This document shows positions 12,801 to 24,090 of a stretch of 64,000 bases of DNA, piece after piece; within the stretch, counting starts at the first letter, position 1, and each line of letters opens with the position of its first letter. The translations under genes and the position numbers were made by a program. Below the pieces are notes generated by a model. That model saw nothing but the letters and a program-made list of their open reading frames with translations, was not told where the DNA came from and made no database searches. Origin of the DNA: Cenococcum geophilum 1.58. Lineage: Eukaryota; Ascomycota; Dothideomycetes; Gloniales; Gloniaceae. Where the stretch lies: assembly GCA_001692895.1 (NCBI GenBank), contig KV748176.1, forward strand, positions 5,299,092 through 5,363,091, given 5' to 3'.

Positions 12801-13675
12801 TAATGCTTTCGAAAACGGTGGCGAGCTCTAATTAGGCCGACGCCCACCTTATAAAGCTTTTAGTAATTAGTGAGGCAGCTAACTAGCCATAGGACCCTAC
12901 GTGCACGGCTATTAACTAAGTAGGTTTTCTAATACCTGTATCTAGTATAAGAATATTCTTTAACTTGTAATTAGTGTTACTATTAGTATAGAGCTAGAGG
13001 GCTAAAGCCTGCTAGGAAATAGTTATAGAGATCTTAAAGAAGCTTTAGCTAAATAATATTACGCTATACTAAATTCTAGGCCATTTAGGATTTATGGGAA
13101 ATGAGAAGGCTAATAAGCTTGCTAAAGTAGTAATAAGACTAAAGAGCGAGGAGCTACTATAGAGAGACGGCCTTTTATGGTACCTTGTAACGCAAGCATT
13201 AAAAAGAGCTAAGATAATAATAGGACCGCTTTTATTGGGAAGATCTAATACGGGCAAGTTTATAAGGAAGATTGATATAGCACTTTACCTTAGAAAGGCT
13301 GTAGGATTATACCAGTAGCTAATTAGCTTAGAAGCTGCTATCCTTACGCAGCTACGGATTGGTAAGTTATTTCTAAAGGAATATCTCTATAAAATTAATG
13401 CATTAGAGATGGCGTTATATAACTATAGGCTTATAGAGTTAATATAGCACTTCCTCTTCTCTTGTAGGAGGTGGGCGCAGTAGAGAATTAAACTAAGAGA
13501 GTAATATAGAGATCGATTTGGGGATCTATTATATGCATTAGGAGGCTACTTATATAGATAAGAAGGAGGCAGAAATATTAACGGCCTAATTAAGCGCTAG
13601 AAGCCAGATATTAGCGTAGTTAAAGCTATAATTAAATTTATAAAGGAGACCGGATATTTATACTTAAGTGTATAA
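9850..13675 (+). pseudogene. LINE ORF2: endonuclease, reverse transcriptase, RNase H (dead)
   Basis: This is a relic of the polyprotein that nicks DNA and copies the element RNA. The endonuclease domain is at about 9,880-10,560 (peptides VVIIGDFNRHNPL and IPIFKSDAGRT). The reverse transcriptase is at about 11,040-12,300, with NNYRPISLLLTLGKALK, a KGAYNNM-type motif and the catalytic box read as FINDYL, where the first catalytic Asp is now Asn. RNase H is at about 12,690-13,170 and ends in the HLGFMGNEKANKLAK signature. The C-terminal tail, with AAILTQLRIGK and a CRRW motif, runs to the stop at 13,673. At about 1,270 codons the length is normal for a Tad-clade ORF2. Dozens of stops make it non-functional. 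Confidence 0.88.
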
Positions 13676-14930
13676 AATATAGAGAGTATAGAAGCCGATA
13701 TTAATAAGCGAAGACTCTTAAGAATTCCTCTTTTAATTATCTAACCGAATATACCGCGAGCCTCCTCTATACGTGCCTCTATTAGTGCGTCGCTAATTAA
13801 GAAGCATATAATGCTGGAATAGCCCTACAGACATAAGGTATCAAAAACTACTTATTTAGGCTCGCCTTTAAACTCTGACTTTCTTTAATAATAATATATT
13901 ACTTTCCTTTATTTTTTCCTTAGTTAAGTATGGTGTTAGGTAATAGATATATAGTTCTTATAGTTGGCTTCTAAACTAGAGCAAGTATATTAATAGCAGG
14001 AAGTATTTAGTTAGCGCTCTATAACGGCCTATACCCTAGATAGTATATAGCTATAATAGAATATATATATATATATACGTCAGTTCTAGTAGCAATATAG
14101 TAATATCCTACGAAAATAGTGTGGGTATAACTATAATGCCCCTGAAACTAATAGGGAGGGCGGCTAGCCCGCTTAGGTAGCCCCCTTATAGGAATAATCT
14201 CCTAGTAGGCTTCCGGGAATAGTCTCCTAGAAGCCTCTAAGTTCTAGAAATAGTCCCCTAGAAGCTTCTAGGTCCTAGGATTAGTCTTCTAAAATCCTTA
14301 GACTTTTAGGAAGTTTTAAGTCCTAGAAATAGCGTTTTAGGAGCCTTGAACTTCTAGGAGCTAGGTACTAGTAATAGCGGCCTATAAAAAATATACAGCT
14401 TAAAAAATATTCCGGCCGTAGAAAGTATATAGTCGTGGCGCCTAGGACCAATAGCCTAGGAGTATTACCCTAAGACTAATTTCACTCTAGTGCCATCCGG
14501 AGTAGAAATATCCTCTTAGGGTGTCCCCCCTAAACTTATAGTAGGATAGTCTACCTGGCGTCGTGCCTATTATTAGTGGTTATATAATAGGGTGATACGT
14601 TCCCATAGCTTAGATTAAGGCTCTACACTCTATTAAGCTATATTAGGCAAAGTTTAATTAGTATTATATTCCTAAGTCGTTTCTTAGCTTATAATGCCTC
14701 TCTCGCTTATAGGCTTAAGTAGTCCATTTTGGATTAGTCCGCTTTAAAGCAATCTCTAATTAAGCTTTCTAGTTTTACCTTAGCTTGCTATTATATGTGG
14801 TTGTATGCTAATCAGAACGGGTATAATTTTCCCCTTATTTACTTACGGGTTGGAGCTATATTATCTATATAGAATTTAAACTCTAACAGCTCCTTACCAA
14901 AACTAGTTTACCTAAGGTAAAGTATATAAC
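13676..14930. other. Non-coding stretch after the LINE
   Basis: This covers 3' sequence of the LINE and RIPed DNA of unknown origin. It includes a short TA microsatellite at about 14,060-14,082. It also has a degenerate tandem array at about 14,165-14,360, with a unit near 30 bp around CCTAGAAGCCTCTAAGTTC. No gene was seen. Confidence 0.5.
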
Positions 14931-14934
14931 CAAC

Positions 14935-15035
14935 CCTTACCCTTACCCCTTACCTTACCCCTTACCTAACCCTTTATCTTATCCTTTACCTTATCCTTTA
15001 CTTTACCCTCACCTTACCTATTACCTCTCGCCCCC
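14935..15035 (+). repeat. CCTTAC-type simple repeat at the captain 3' side
   Basis: About 100 bp are made of variants of CCTTACCC, CCCTTACC and CCTTATCC. The complementary motif (GGGGTAAGGGGTAAGG) recurs at 43,655-43,675, downstream of the second copy of the same gene, so it belongs to that element. It is too irregular and of the wrong unit to be a TTAGGG telomere. Confidence 0.7.
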
Positions 15036-15254
15036 CTAGACGAATTATAGAATCCTAGTCATTGCATCTACTCTACTAAATACTAGAATAGGATTGGATG
15101 ATAACAGACTAAAATAAAATAAAAAGTGGCAAAGAATAATAAGATAAGCGCGTAATGACTAGGAAAAGGTCCCATATATAAGGAACGCATAGTTTTAAAG
15201 ATGCATTTTATACTAAAGGGTCACTTCGTAAACGTTGCATTTAATCTCACCCTA

Positions 15255-17650
15255 CTATAGGAGTTTAGAGAGATGCACTTGTTGGAAATACTTTATAAGA
15301 GCAGTCGGAGTATAGAACTTGTATATACGCTTGCTGATTGCGAGCTTTTTATTCCTAAGGCAGATAAAGTATATTTTTGGTCTTTTCTCCTTATATAAAG
15401 ATGACTTTGCCCTCTCTAGCGCTTTAGCCACTTCTAAAATCTTAGTATCTTCTTTAATCTTAACTTTGCCAAGGGCAATATCTGTCCTAGACTGTCTCTA
15501 GTAATAATTCCGCCGATATACTCTGCCTTCCTTAACATTGCAGTAATCTACGACTGTATTAATGGCATTATTACGTCTATATATTTTATCTTCTAGTGAC
15601 ACGCCAAGAAGCGTTATAATTGCTTGGATAAGGCGTTTGTGTTTAACTAATCTATTATTACTAGATTCCAAGGTTGCTTTAATATCCTCACTAAATTTAT
15701 CCCCAGAAAGTTGCCGTTTAATGTTAATTATAGCTTATTTATTGTCCTAATTCTTCTTAATATTTTCCAATAGCGCATTTCTCTAACGTTACCTTTTATT
15801 TATGATTTCTCGGCTAAGTTTTTAGTATTCTATACTTCCTATAGTTTTGCGCTTAAGGCTAAGCTTTAGCTTATTTCGAATTTCGATTAAGGTATAAATG
15901 CGCGGGTTCTTATTTACCGATAAGGATTATTCTGTTATTAGGTACTATGGCCGCCGCGGGTTAATTAATCGGCTTATTTAGTATACCGCTTTTATTAACT
16001 TTTCTTAAGGCTCTAAGCCTTGAACGATTGCCTATATATCTACGCCAACACGCTATAGAAGGTAGTGCTTTAGGAATGTTCGAGCGTCGGCGTGCTGCAT
16101 TATTAGGTTCCAAAGGGCGTTACTTATATTACCTAGGTAGTATAGGCGTTAGAAAGGTTTTAGTAGAACTAGCTCTATACAATAGAACTTATTATTTTTA
16201 TTAAATGCCTTACCTACGCCGTAACGGAGACTATATGGGCGCACAACCTACCGAAATCCCGTAATTACGCTAAGGTCCTTAATCTAGGGCAAAAGAGTTA
16301 AGTATAGTAAAGGCTGGTCAAGTGAGACCTTGTGGCCGTAGGGGGTTTTAATCAATCGCTAAAATATAGGGATATTATCTAGGTCTAAACGGAGTGGTAG
16401 CGGCAACTTATTACGCCTAGGCTTAATATATAGCTTGCTAAGCTGCTTTATAGACGTTAGATTAGGGGGTGTAAAAGCTTAGTCGGCAAAGAGAAGGCCT
16501 AGGAGAAAGACGTAAGGGCTAAGAATAAGTAAAGGGTCGAAGATAATCTCAGGAATTGGGAAAGTATTACTAGTTCTCTATAAGCATAAGGTAAGAGGAA
16601 TAGGGTAGAAAGAAAACGTACGCTTCTTTTATGCCAAGATATTCCTTAGTAAATTCAAATATAAACTTAAGCACGATCTTATAAGGCCCGCCTTCTAGGT
16701 TATAAATAAGTGTAACCATTATATGTCGGTAGCATAGATTAAGAAAAGCTTTAGGTCGGCTTATAGTGTAAAAGCCTAGCTATAGTAAGAAATAGACTTG
16801 CATCTAATGTCGTCTAACTATATATCTCTTCCTTATTATAACTAAGTTAGTCTTAAAAACTAGGGCGAGATCCTCCACGTCCATAACAGTCTTTTCTCAC
16901 TTTTTCTTGCTTAAGCTATATTTCTTCGCTAGTTTCCAAAGTACCTAAGAAAGATATCTTAGCTCCGCCTTACCTTACTAGGTTAAAGGGTTAACTAAAA
17001 ACGTAATTACCTTATATATCTGGCGGTTTAGTTTGCCAGGAATTTTCTTATTAGTCGCTTTCTTATATATAAGGCGATAGTACTTTTAGTATAAGCTAAG
17101 CGAGCTAGAAGCCTTTGTCCCGCGCCATTTCCTACCCCCTTTCCCTTATTTCTAATTTAGAAACCAGTTAAAGAAGCTATAAAGGAGTTAAAGCGAGAGG
17201 ACTCGGTATGTTTTCTCGGGGTCTTTCCCTATATAGGTGCAGTATCTAGAAATTATTAGCTCTCCGCCAAGTTAGGCCTAAGAGGAAGCCGCTAAATAGG
17301 TTATTACTTACTAATACCAGTGCTCTTTAATGCGGTTAAGGAGATTCGTACTACCATCGGCATAGTCCTGCGTCGTAAAATCGGATTCCTTAAACTCCAC
17401 TAACTGTTTAAGGTAGTATTCTAGTAGATAGTCTTAATCCTTATAAAGCTATACTTAAGCGGGCGCTTTATAAGCATCGTTAGATCTAGCAATGCTATTA
17501 GCGTTATAGTTAATGCCACTATCGGCGTCGTAGTCGGCGTTACTATCGGCATCACTATCGGTATTACTGTCGAAGACGGTCGGTTCTGTCCCGTAGCTGT
17601 TACCATCGCTATCTATATCTATGTACTTATTGTTAGTAACGCTAAATAAC
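15255..17650 (-). pseudogene. DUF3435 tyrosine recombinase (Starship captain-like) relic, copy 1
   Basis: DUF3435 proteins are tyrosine recombinases that mobilise giant fungal Starship elements. Reading the minus strand from about 17,650, there is an Asp/Asn/Ser-rich N-terminal stretch (17,440-17,620), then a long helical region. Next come family peptides RPKAFLNLCYRHIMVTL (about 16,740), EGGPYKIVLKFIFEFTKE and RPYSLRYGVGKAFN (about 16,220). HYLL, RVGVDI and AIVQGLEP follow near 16,030. The C-terminal CxxC/His finger-like segment (YFICLRNKKLA, FQQVHLSKLL) ends at the stop 15,255-15,257. The length of about 800 codons suits the family. Many TAA/TAG stops from CAA/CAG prove it is dead. The catalytic Arg region and a His-Tyr pair are still visible. 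Confidence 0.78.
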
Positions 17651-18012
17651 GAGCTATAATCTAATAATTGAGCGTGCCGTATTCTAGGGAGCTAGAAGAG
17701 AACTTAGGGTAATAACGGCGGGAAGGATATAAAGAGCAATGTGGGGTTAAGGAGATAGGAGGGTAGAGAATAAGAGAAACGGGGCCTAGATTAAACGGAT
17801 TAGAGGTAGGAGCTATGGAGTATATATAGCTTTAGCGCTAGGCGTATAAAAGGATTATAGTCTGCCTATTAAAAAGCAAGGGGCATAGGGCGGTAAGTAA
17901 GAGGCTTAACGTTAGACCGGTAAGCAAGAGGCTTAGGGCGGTAGGGAGTTTTAGCGACGTGACCTCTAAAAACGGCGACAGAACCCTCCAAAACCGGCAG
18001 TTAGATCTCCAT
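17651..18012. other. Stretch between captain relic and copia fragment
   Basis: This is moderately GC-rich RIPed DNA with a short imperfect repeat around GGTAAGTAAGAGGCTTA and GGTAAGCAAGAGGCTTA (about 17,893-17,935). It is probably upstream sequence of copy 1 of the DUF3435 gene. No gene was seen. Confidence 0.45.
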
Positions 18013-18493
18013 TTTCTTTTTTAATAGAGTTAATAATAATATAGAAGTTAAAGTTATAGTTATTTTTAAGGGTAAACTTAAATCGGCTAGGGGACTTCTA
18101 GTTTATTTAGTAGTAATAGTAGTACTTTATAAGATGCTTAATTGCCTTAATTTTAACTTTATAACCTACTTGCTAAAGAACCCTAAGCAATTAATAAACT
18201 AATAGGTAACTAAAATAGCGGTGTAGTTAGTATAACTCTAACTTAGTTAAATAGCTTTAAGTAATACTCTTTTCTAGTTATTAAAGGAGTAACTAAGGGT
18301 AACCCTATTTATGTATAACAGGTACCCAATTATCTCCCTATATAAGTATATTCTTAAGGTTATTAAGCTTAACGCCTAATTTATTTATATCCTTAATATA
18401 GAATAGAAACGGGGTGTTTATAGGAATAATATAGAAAGTAATATATCCTAAAAGGGGTTGGACCCTAATTATACCGAAAGAGATTATAGTACC
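18013..18493 (-). mobile_element. Ty1/copia element Y2, left (3'-ward) fragment
   Basis: On the minus strand this matches 23,475-23,570 plus 29,945-30,330 of element Y1, across the point where element W later inserted into Y1. Homology stops abruptly at about 18,013, so the 3' half of this copy and its 3' LTR are missing. Its other half is at 33,494-35,909. The two halves were separated when Y1 inserted at GTACC. Confidence 0.8.
18489..18493 (+). repeat. Target-site duplication GTACC of element Y1 (left)
   Basis: GTACC directly precedes the TG of the left LTR and is repeated at 33,494-33,498 directly after the right LTR. Confidence 0.9.
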
Positions 18494-18716
18494 TGTTAGG
18501 AATAAAGGCAAGTAGTTACTATATAAGGTATATTACTACCACGTGTAGTAAGTTGCTATTATGTACGGTAAGTTGCCATTATATACTGCCGCGGCACTAG
18601 CGTAGTAAGGAACCTTAAGTTCCTTACCCCTTTCTTTAAGAATTAATTAATAAGAATAATAATTATTATACTATCTACAAACTATAGCTACGTAATATCC
18701 CCTTATAAGTCCAACA
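18494..18716 (+). repeat. Y1 5' LTR
   Basis: It runs from TGTTAGGAAT to AGTCCAACA. It is the same 223 bp length as 33,271-33,493 and is nearly collinear with it, and it includes the CCGCGGCACTAGCGT block. A related inverted copy is the Y2 LTR at 35,729-35,909. Confidence 0.9.
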
Positions 18717-18949
18717 CTAATTAGTAGTTAACTTCACTGTTATATTATAAAACAGCTAGGTATTACTAAAAAGAGATAAGTTACTATACCAGTGCTACTT
18801 ATGCTAAAGGAAGCTATCTTTTAAGGTTAAAACTAGTCTTAAACCTTAAATAGAACTCTTCTATAAATTTAAGGATCTAAAGGCTAGAACTAGTCCTAAG
18901 CCTTTTTAAGATTATAGATTCTTACGTCTATTACGTAGAATAACACGCT

Positions 18950-20411
18950 TTATAAGTCTTTATAATTTAAGGCTAAAACTAGTCCTAAGCCCTATAATTA
19001 TAAATATACATTATAAACGCGTACTAAACGATAAATATATATTACGAACGCGTACTAAATAACAATCCCTATACTAATAACACTTCCCTCCCTCTAAAAA
19101 TATAGCTACGCCTACTTTAAATAACTAGGAAGACTTCTTACTACTAAGGGTAGCTTTATACGCGAAACTTATTAATAAAAATTAAAATAAATTTACCTTT
19201 AATATAATAACTTATACTATAAAATAAGTTAATAGCTTTCTCCTACACCGTATTATATTCTACTAAAGTAAACACTATACCAATATACAGCTATAAAAAT
19301 ATTTTAGGGAGGATTTTATAGAATAGACCGCTAATACTTAGGCACTTAGCAATATTAATATTGTTTAGGATTTTTAAGACTTCCTCTATAGGAATAGGGT
19401 ATACGTTACTAAGAATAGTAACCTAATTACTAGCAATATTTAGGCCGTTATTATTAGTATAAAAGAACTAGTATAGACGGAAGCTAAGATTATATATTAA
19501 CTACGGAAACCCAGAACTAACCTATATTCTTTAAAAGGCAACTTTAATTTGGAATAAAACCCTAGAACGCTACTCTCTTACCTAAAGGTACACTTCCACC
19601 TAGAGGTACTCGTCCTCTACCTTTACTGCCTTTAGCTCCTCTACTCTAGCTAACTAGTAACCCTCTATTATAAGAAGTTACAAATTAATAAAGGTATATT
19701 TAGATAAAGAGAAAAAGTTTAAAGGAGAATTATATAATATACTTAGAGTAAAACTATAGGTCTTCTATAACTGTTATAATAAGGTTAAAATTTAATACCA
19801 CTAGTACCACCACGCTTTCTCTATTATATTAAAGGGACAGGTAGTAATATTTTATTATAACTATATTACGGGTAAAAACTATAGCTTTAATATAATACTT
19901 TAGCTTACTAGAGCCCACTTTAAGACTAATAAAAATCGCTAACTTTATATATCTAAATGGCGAAAGACTATATTTTAGAGAGTTATTACTTCTAACCTAA
20001 TAAAGACTTATTTAAAGTACCTTTAACTACTCTTTAATAAACTCTAGAAAATCTAACGCGGACTTATTAAAACTTACTAAAATAAAAATAGCTTAAGGGA
20101 CTAGGTTATCTTAGCATGCTATAGCGTTCCTAAGTGTAACTTAGCGCTATATAAACCTATAAATACATTTAAAGGAGTATATGCCGAGCTACGCTCTGCT
20201 ATAGGTACTATAATGCAAATATAAGAATCTTAACAGCTTTATACTAAAAGCCCTACCTAACTAAATATTCTTAACCAATATAATTATAACTAGACTAATT
20301 AAATATATAGCGGCCGTGGTAGGGAATACGGTAAAGGGTATAATTAATGTTAATTATAAGGTAATTATAAAGGTCCTTATAGAGGTTTATTTTAAAATAA
20401 TTACTAAAAAA
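18950..20411 (+). pseudogene. Y1 copia Gag, first part (dead)
   Basis: Gag forms the retrotransposon particle. The plus strand reads with RIP stops through peptides such as LKGNFNL, SYLKVHFHLEVL, KFKGEL and YKPINTFKGVYAELRSAI (about 20,145-20,200). The same gag is readable on the minus strand in Y2 at about 35,400-34,030, which confirms the frame. It is interrupted at 20,411 by the TIR element and resumes at 22,940. Confidence 0.75.
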
Positions 20412-20469
20412 CATTAGGAAAATATTCGCAGGATAAGATTTAAGTAGACTTTGGTTTTCGCGTTTCGCG

Positions 20470-20790
20470 TAATTAATATATAATTTAACTAACTTGACAC
20501 GCAATTAACTAACTTAATATGTAGTTAACCTACTTAATATACAATTTAACTAACTCGACACGTAGTTAACCTACTTAATATGCAATTTAACTAACTTAAT
20601 ACGTAGTTGACCTACTTAATATGCAATTTAACTAACTTAATACGCAGTTAACCTACTTAACATGCAATTTAATTAACTTAATATGTAGTTGACCTACTTA
20701 ACATGCAATTTAACTAACTTAATACGTAGTTAACCTACTTAATATATAATTTAACTAACTTAATATGCAGTTAACCTACTTAATAACTTT
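20470..20790 (+). repeat. Minisatellite 1 (~40 bp, two 20 bp half-units)
   Basis: The half-units TTAACTAACTTAATACGTAG and TTAACCTACTTAATATGCAA alternate about eight times. Confidence 0.85.
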
Positions 20791-20914
20791 AAAAGCTAAC
20801 TGTATATTTCTTAACGTACGATTAAGGTAAAGTTATATACTATATATTTAACTATTATATATAATCTTATATAATCTTATACAATCTTATATAATCTTAT
20901 AGTTTTATTACTTA

Positions 20915-21257
20915 GAGGCTCTATATAAGGCTCTACACAAAGCTCTATACAAAGCTCTATATATAAAGGCTTTATACGAAGCTCTATGCATAAAGGCTCT
21001 GTATAAAGCTCTGTACGAAGCTTCGCATAAGGCTCTACACGAGGCTCTATATAAAGCTCTGCGTATAGAGGCTCTGTACGAAGCTTTGCATAAAGCTCTG
21101 CATAAGGGTCTACGCGAGGGTCTACGCGAGGGTCTACGCGAAGCTCTGCGTATAGAGGCTCTACACAAAGCTTTGCGAGAAGCTCTACGTATAGAGGCTC
21201 TACACAAGGCTTTACGCGAAGCTCTACGTATAGAGGCTCTACACGAAGCTCTGCATT
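20915..21257 (+). repeat. Minisatellite 2 (GCTCTACACGAA-type units)
   Basis: Units of about 12-15 bp around AAGCTCTACAC and GAGGCTCTGTAC repeat some 25 times. The open minus-strand frame of 99 codons here (Arg/Ala/Ser repeats) is a by-product of the repeat and not a gene. Confidence 0.85.
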
Positions 21258-21371
21258 AGGTCCCCGCTATATTCCCAATAGCCTCTACACGTACCTCTAC
21301 CCTATATAGCCACCTTATTTTTTACCCTTTCTTCCTTCTTTATATCCTCCCTACCTAGGGAGGTACCAGAA

Positions 21372-22197
21372 CGGCAGCTAGTAGAGGACTATTACTAGAA
21401 CTAGACGACCGTTGCCAGAACTAGATGACCGTTACTAGAACCAGACGACTATTACTAGCTAGACGATTGTTGCTAGAACTAGACGACCGTTGCCAGAGCT
21501 AGATAATTGTTGCTAGAACCAGACAACCGTCGCTAGCTAGACGACCGTTACCAGAACTAGATAACTGTTACTAGCCAGACAACCGTTACTAAAACTAGAT
21601 AACTATCGCCAGAATTAGATAACCGTCGCTAGCTAGACGACCGTTACTAGAACTAGACGACCGTCGCTAGAACCAGATAACTGTTACTAGCTAGATAACT
21701 ATTACTAGAACTAGACGACCGTTGCTAGAGCTAAACGACCGTCGCTAGAACCAGACGACTGTTACTAGAATTAGACGACCGTCGCCAGAACTAGACAACC
21801 GTCGCTAGTTAGACGACTATTACTAGAACTAGACGACCGTTGCCAGAGCTAGACAATCGTCACTAGAATTAGATAACTGTCGCTAGCTAGACGACCGTTA
21901 CTAGAACTAAATAACCGTCGCTAGCTAGACAACCGTTACTAGAACTAGATAACTATCGCCAGAACTAGATAACTATCGCTAGCTAGACGACCGTTACTAG
22001 AACTAGACAACCGTTACTAGAACTAGACGACCGTCGCTAGCTAGACGACTGTTACTAGAACTAGACGACTGTCGCTAGAACTAGACAACCGTTATTAAAA
22101 CTAGACGACTATTGCTAGAGCTAGACAACCGTCGCTAGAACTAGATAACTATTACTAGAACTAGACAACCGTCGCTAGAGCTAGATAATAATAACTA
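21372..22197 (+). repeat. Minisatellite 3 (~20 bp unit)
   Basis: The unit CTAGACGACCGTTGCTAGAA and its variants repeat about 40 times over ~825 bp, with C/T and G/A variation. Confidence 0.9.
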
Positions 22198-22239
22198 GCT
22201 AGCTAACACTATAAACGATTTAATTAATTAATTAAATTA

Positions 22240-22645
22240 AGGTAGTATAGATAGGTAGGTATAAATAGGTAAATACTAACGGGTAGGTAGATATAGATAG
22301 GTAAGTAGATGTAGATAGGTAAGTAGATATAAATAGGTAAGTAGATATAGATAGGTAAGTAGATATAGATAGGCAAGCAGATATAGATAGGTAGGTAGAT
22401 GCTAACAGGTAGGTAGATATAGATAGGTAGGTAGATATAGATAAGTAGATATAAATAGGTAGGTAGATATAGACAGGTAAGTAAATGTAGATAGGTAGAT
22501 AGATACTAACGGGTAGGTAAATATAGATAGGTAGGTAAATATAAATAGGTAGGCAAATATAGACAGGTAGATATAGATAGGTAGGTGATGTAAATAGGTA
22601 GGCGATGTAGGCAGGTAGGTAAGTTAATAGGTAGATAGGTAGAAG
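22240..22645 (+). repeat. Minisatellite 4 (~18 bp unit)
   Basis: The unit GATAGGTAGGTAGATATA and its variants repeat about 22 times. Confidence 0.9.
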
Positions 22646-22939
22646 AGAACCATCGCTATATTATATTAAATTATCTAAAATAATAATATTTATTTTNCTA
22701 GCCTTATAAATAGCTTTAAAATAGCTTTTATTTATTTAAAATATATTATTAGTATAAAAGAGGTAAATATAATTATGGTTGCCAAATACGTAGATTACTG
22801 GCAGGTTGCGCGCAGGCTGCGTGTTAAAAAAACACGATATAGGCTAGTCGGTCGAGTTGCTAAATGCCCTCAACTACGCGCCAATTGCGTCAACCACCAA
22901 CCATTGAGGCCATTAAAAGGGTACCATATTTTGCTAATG

Positions 22940-23570
22940 AAAGTGCTATATTTATAAGAAGCTAAATTACTAGTTAACTAGATACTCCCTTAATAAGCGA
23001 AAAGAGGTATATAATAAGTTCCGTTAGAGTATAAGAAATATTAGAAATTATAAAGTTACTATAGCCTACTTTTAAAGCTTCCTAGTTTAATATAAAGGCG
23101 TAAAAGATTTTAAGGGTAAGGTTAATAAGACTAAATAGCTCCTTATAGATATAGAAATTAAAAACTACTTTTCTAACTAATACTTCACTAAGTATAGTAA
23201 GGTAGATGGTATACAAACTATTACTATTCTTAATAACTAATCTACGCTCCATTCTATTATAAAGTTAGATATCTTTAATAAGCTAAAGGAGAGCTTTGCG
23301 TTCTCCTTTAACAATAGATACTTAATAAATATCTTTTATAATATTATGCCAGATACTAGAGCCGCAGGAGTATCTATAGTAGGAGAACCTTAAGTTTAAG
23401 CCCTTTAGCAGTTTAATAACTCTATTTAGATTAACTATTTAACGGCAGGCTAATATATAATTTGTTTTAGTAAGGGTACTATAATCTCTTTTGGCACAAT
23501 TAGGGTCTAAACCCCCTTAGGATATATTACTTTCTATATTATTCCTATAAATACTCCATTTCTATTTTAC
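22940..23570 (+). pseudogene. Y1 copia polyprotein, middle part (dead)
   Basis: This continues the Y1 gag frame after the TIR element, and it matches 34,020-33,494 (minus) of Y2 and then the start of 18,493-18,400 (minus). It includes the gag to protease/integrase transition. It stops at 23,570, where copia element W is inserted. Confidence 0.65.
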
Positions 23571-23741
23571 TGTCGGTATAACTCGCTTTATTAACGTGCA
23601 CGAATATCACTTGTAGTGGTACGTATGCGGTGTTGAAGTTAGTAGTTAATTGTCGTCTAGAAGAAAGGGGTTGCTCTAAGGTCAGACAGTTAGTCTCGCT
23701 TCGTAGTCCCGTAACTACGTCACGTAATTAATGTTCCGACA
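23571..23741 (-). repeat. W 3' LTR (left side)
   Basis: 171 bp starting TGTCGGTATAAC and ending GTTCCGACA. It is preceded by the target duplication TTTAC. Confidence 0.93.
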
Positions 23742-23827
23742 CTAGAGCAACTCTAAAAAAAAGGCTAATCTATACTCTAAAGTTAAGTCTTTTAGACTAC
23801 TCGTAACGTATACGCAATAGCGACTTT

Positions 23828-24011
23828 CTACTAAATTCTGCCATATTACTAAATTCTGCCAAATTCTGCTATGTTACTGAATTCTGCCAAATTCTGCCAT
23901 AATACTAAATTCTGCTAAATTCTGCCATGTTACCGAATTCTGCCAAATTCTGCTATAATACTAAATTCTGCTAAATTCTGCCATGTTACCGAATTCTGCC
24001 AAATTCTGCCG
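23828..24011 (-). repeat. TGGCAGAATT tandem array in W
   Basis: On the minus strand, units of ATGGCAGAATTTAGCAGAAT type recur about ten times between the RNase H end and the 3' LTR. The same motif family appears at 37,990-38,172 and at 41,991. Confidence 0.85.
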
Positions 24012-24028
24012 AACCTAACTTCTGCTAA

Positions 24029-24090
24029 CTAATTAGGATTTTCTATCCCCGGGATGGAAAATCGCTATTAGCTCGCTTAGTACTAGCGCC
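24029..24090 (+). repeat. Palindromic mini-module P2, copy in W
   Basis: A 62 bp block shared with 33,020-33,081 of element Y1. Its core is a hairpin with arms GATTTTC/GAAAATC around TATCCCCGGGATG, flanked by CTAATTAGG and CTATTAG. It lies antisense to the W coding strand. Confidence 0.8.

Larger units (their letters stand above)
8000..13675 (+). mobile_element. Tad-like LINE (non-LTR retrotransposon), RIPed
   Basis: The order of readable domains is gag-like ORF1 with CCHC knuckles, then endonuclease, reverse transcriptase, RNase H and a C-terminal Cys/His region. This matches fungal Tad1-clade LINEs. Both ORFs are near full length but carry many RIP stops. The 5' end is not resolved, and the 3' end of coding is a stop at 13,673-13,675. 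No clear poly-A tail or target-site duplication was found. Confidence 0.85.
20412..22939. mobile_element. Non-autonomous TIR element loaded with minisatellites
   Basis: Y2, the uninterrupted relative, lacks these 2,528 bp, so they are a clean insertion into Y1 gag. The ends are inverted repeats: left CATTAGGAAAATAT, right (complement) CATTAGCAAAATAT, with 13 of 14 matching. A short AAA flanks both sides and may be a 3 bp target duplication. The inside is almost wholly four unrelated minisatellites plus a GC-richer segment at 22,775-22,939. No transposase was seen. CA(C/T)TA ends, 3 bp duplications and repeat-rich subterminal DNA recall CACTA transposons, but this class assignment is inference. 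Confidence 0.7.

Noticed and set aside
14935-15035. Telomere-like CCTTACCC repeats
   Set aside because: The unit varies and does not match CCCTAA, and the same motif follows captain copy 2 in mid-window, so it is an element-specific repeat.
20908-21207. 99-codon minus-strand ORF rich in Arg-Ala-Ser
   Set aside because: It is a translation of minisatellite 2 and has no independent coding evidence.
20470-22645. CRISPR-like regularly repeated units
   Set aside because: The units are direct tandem minisatellites without unique spacers, in a fungal genome.
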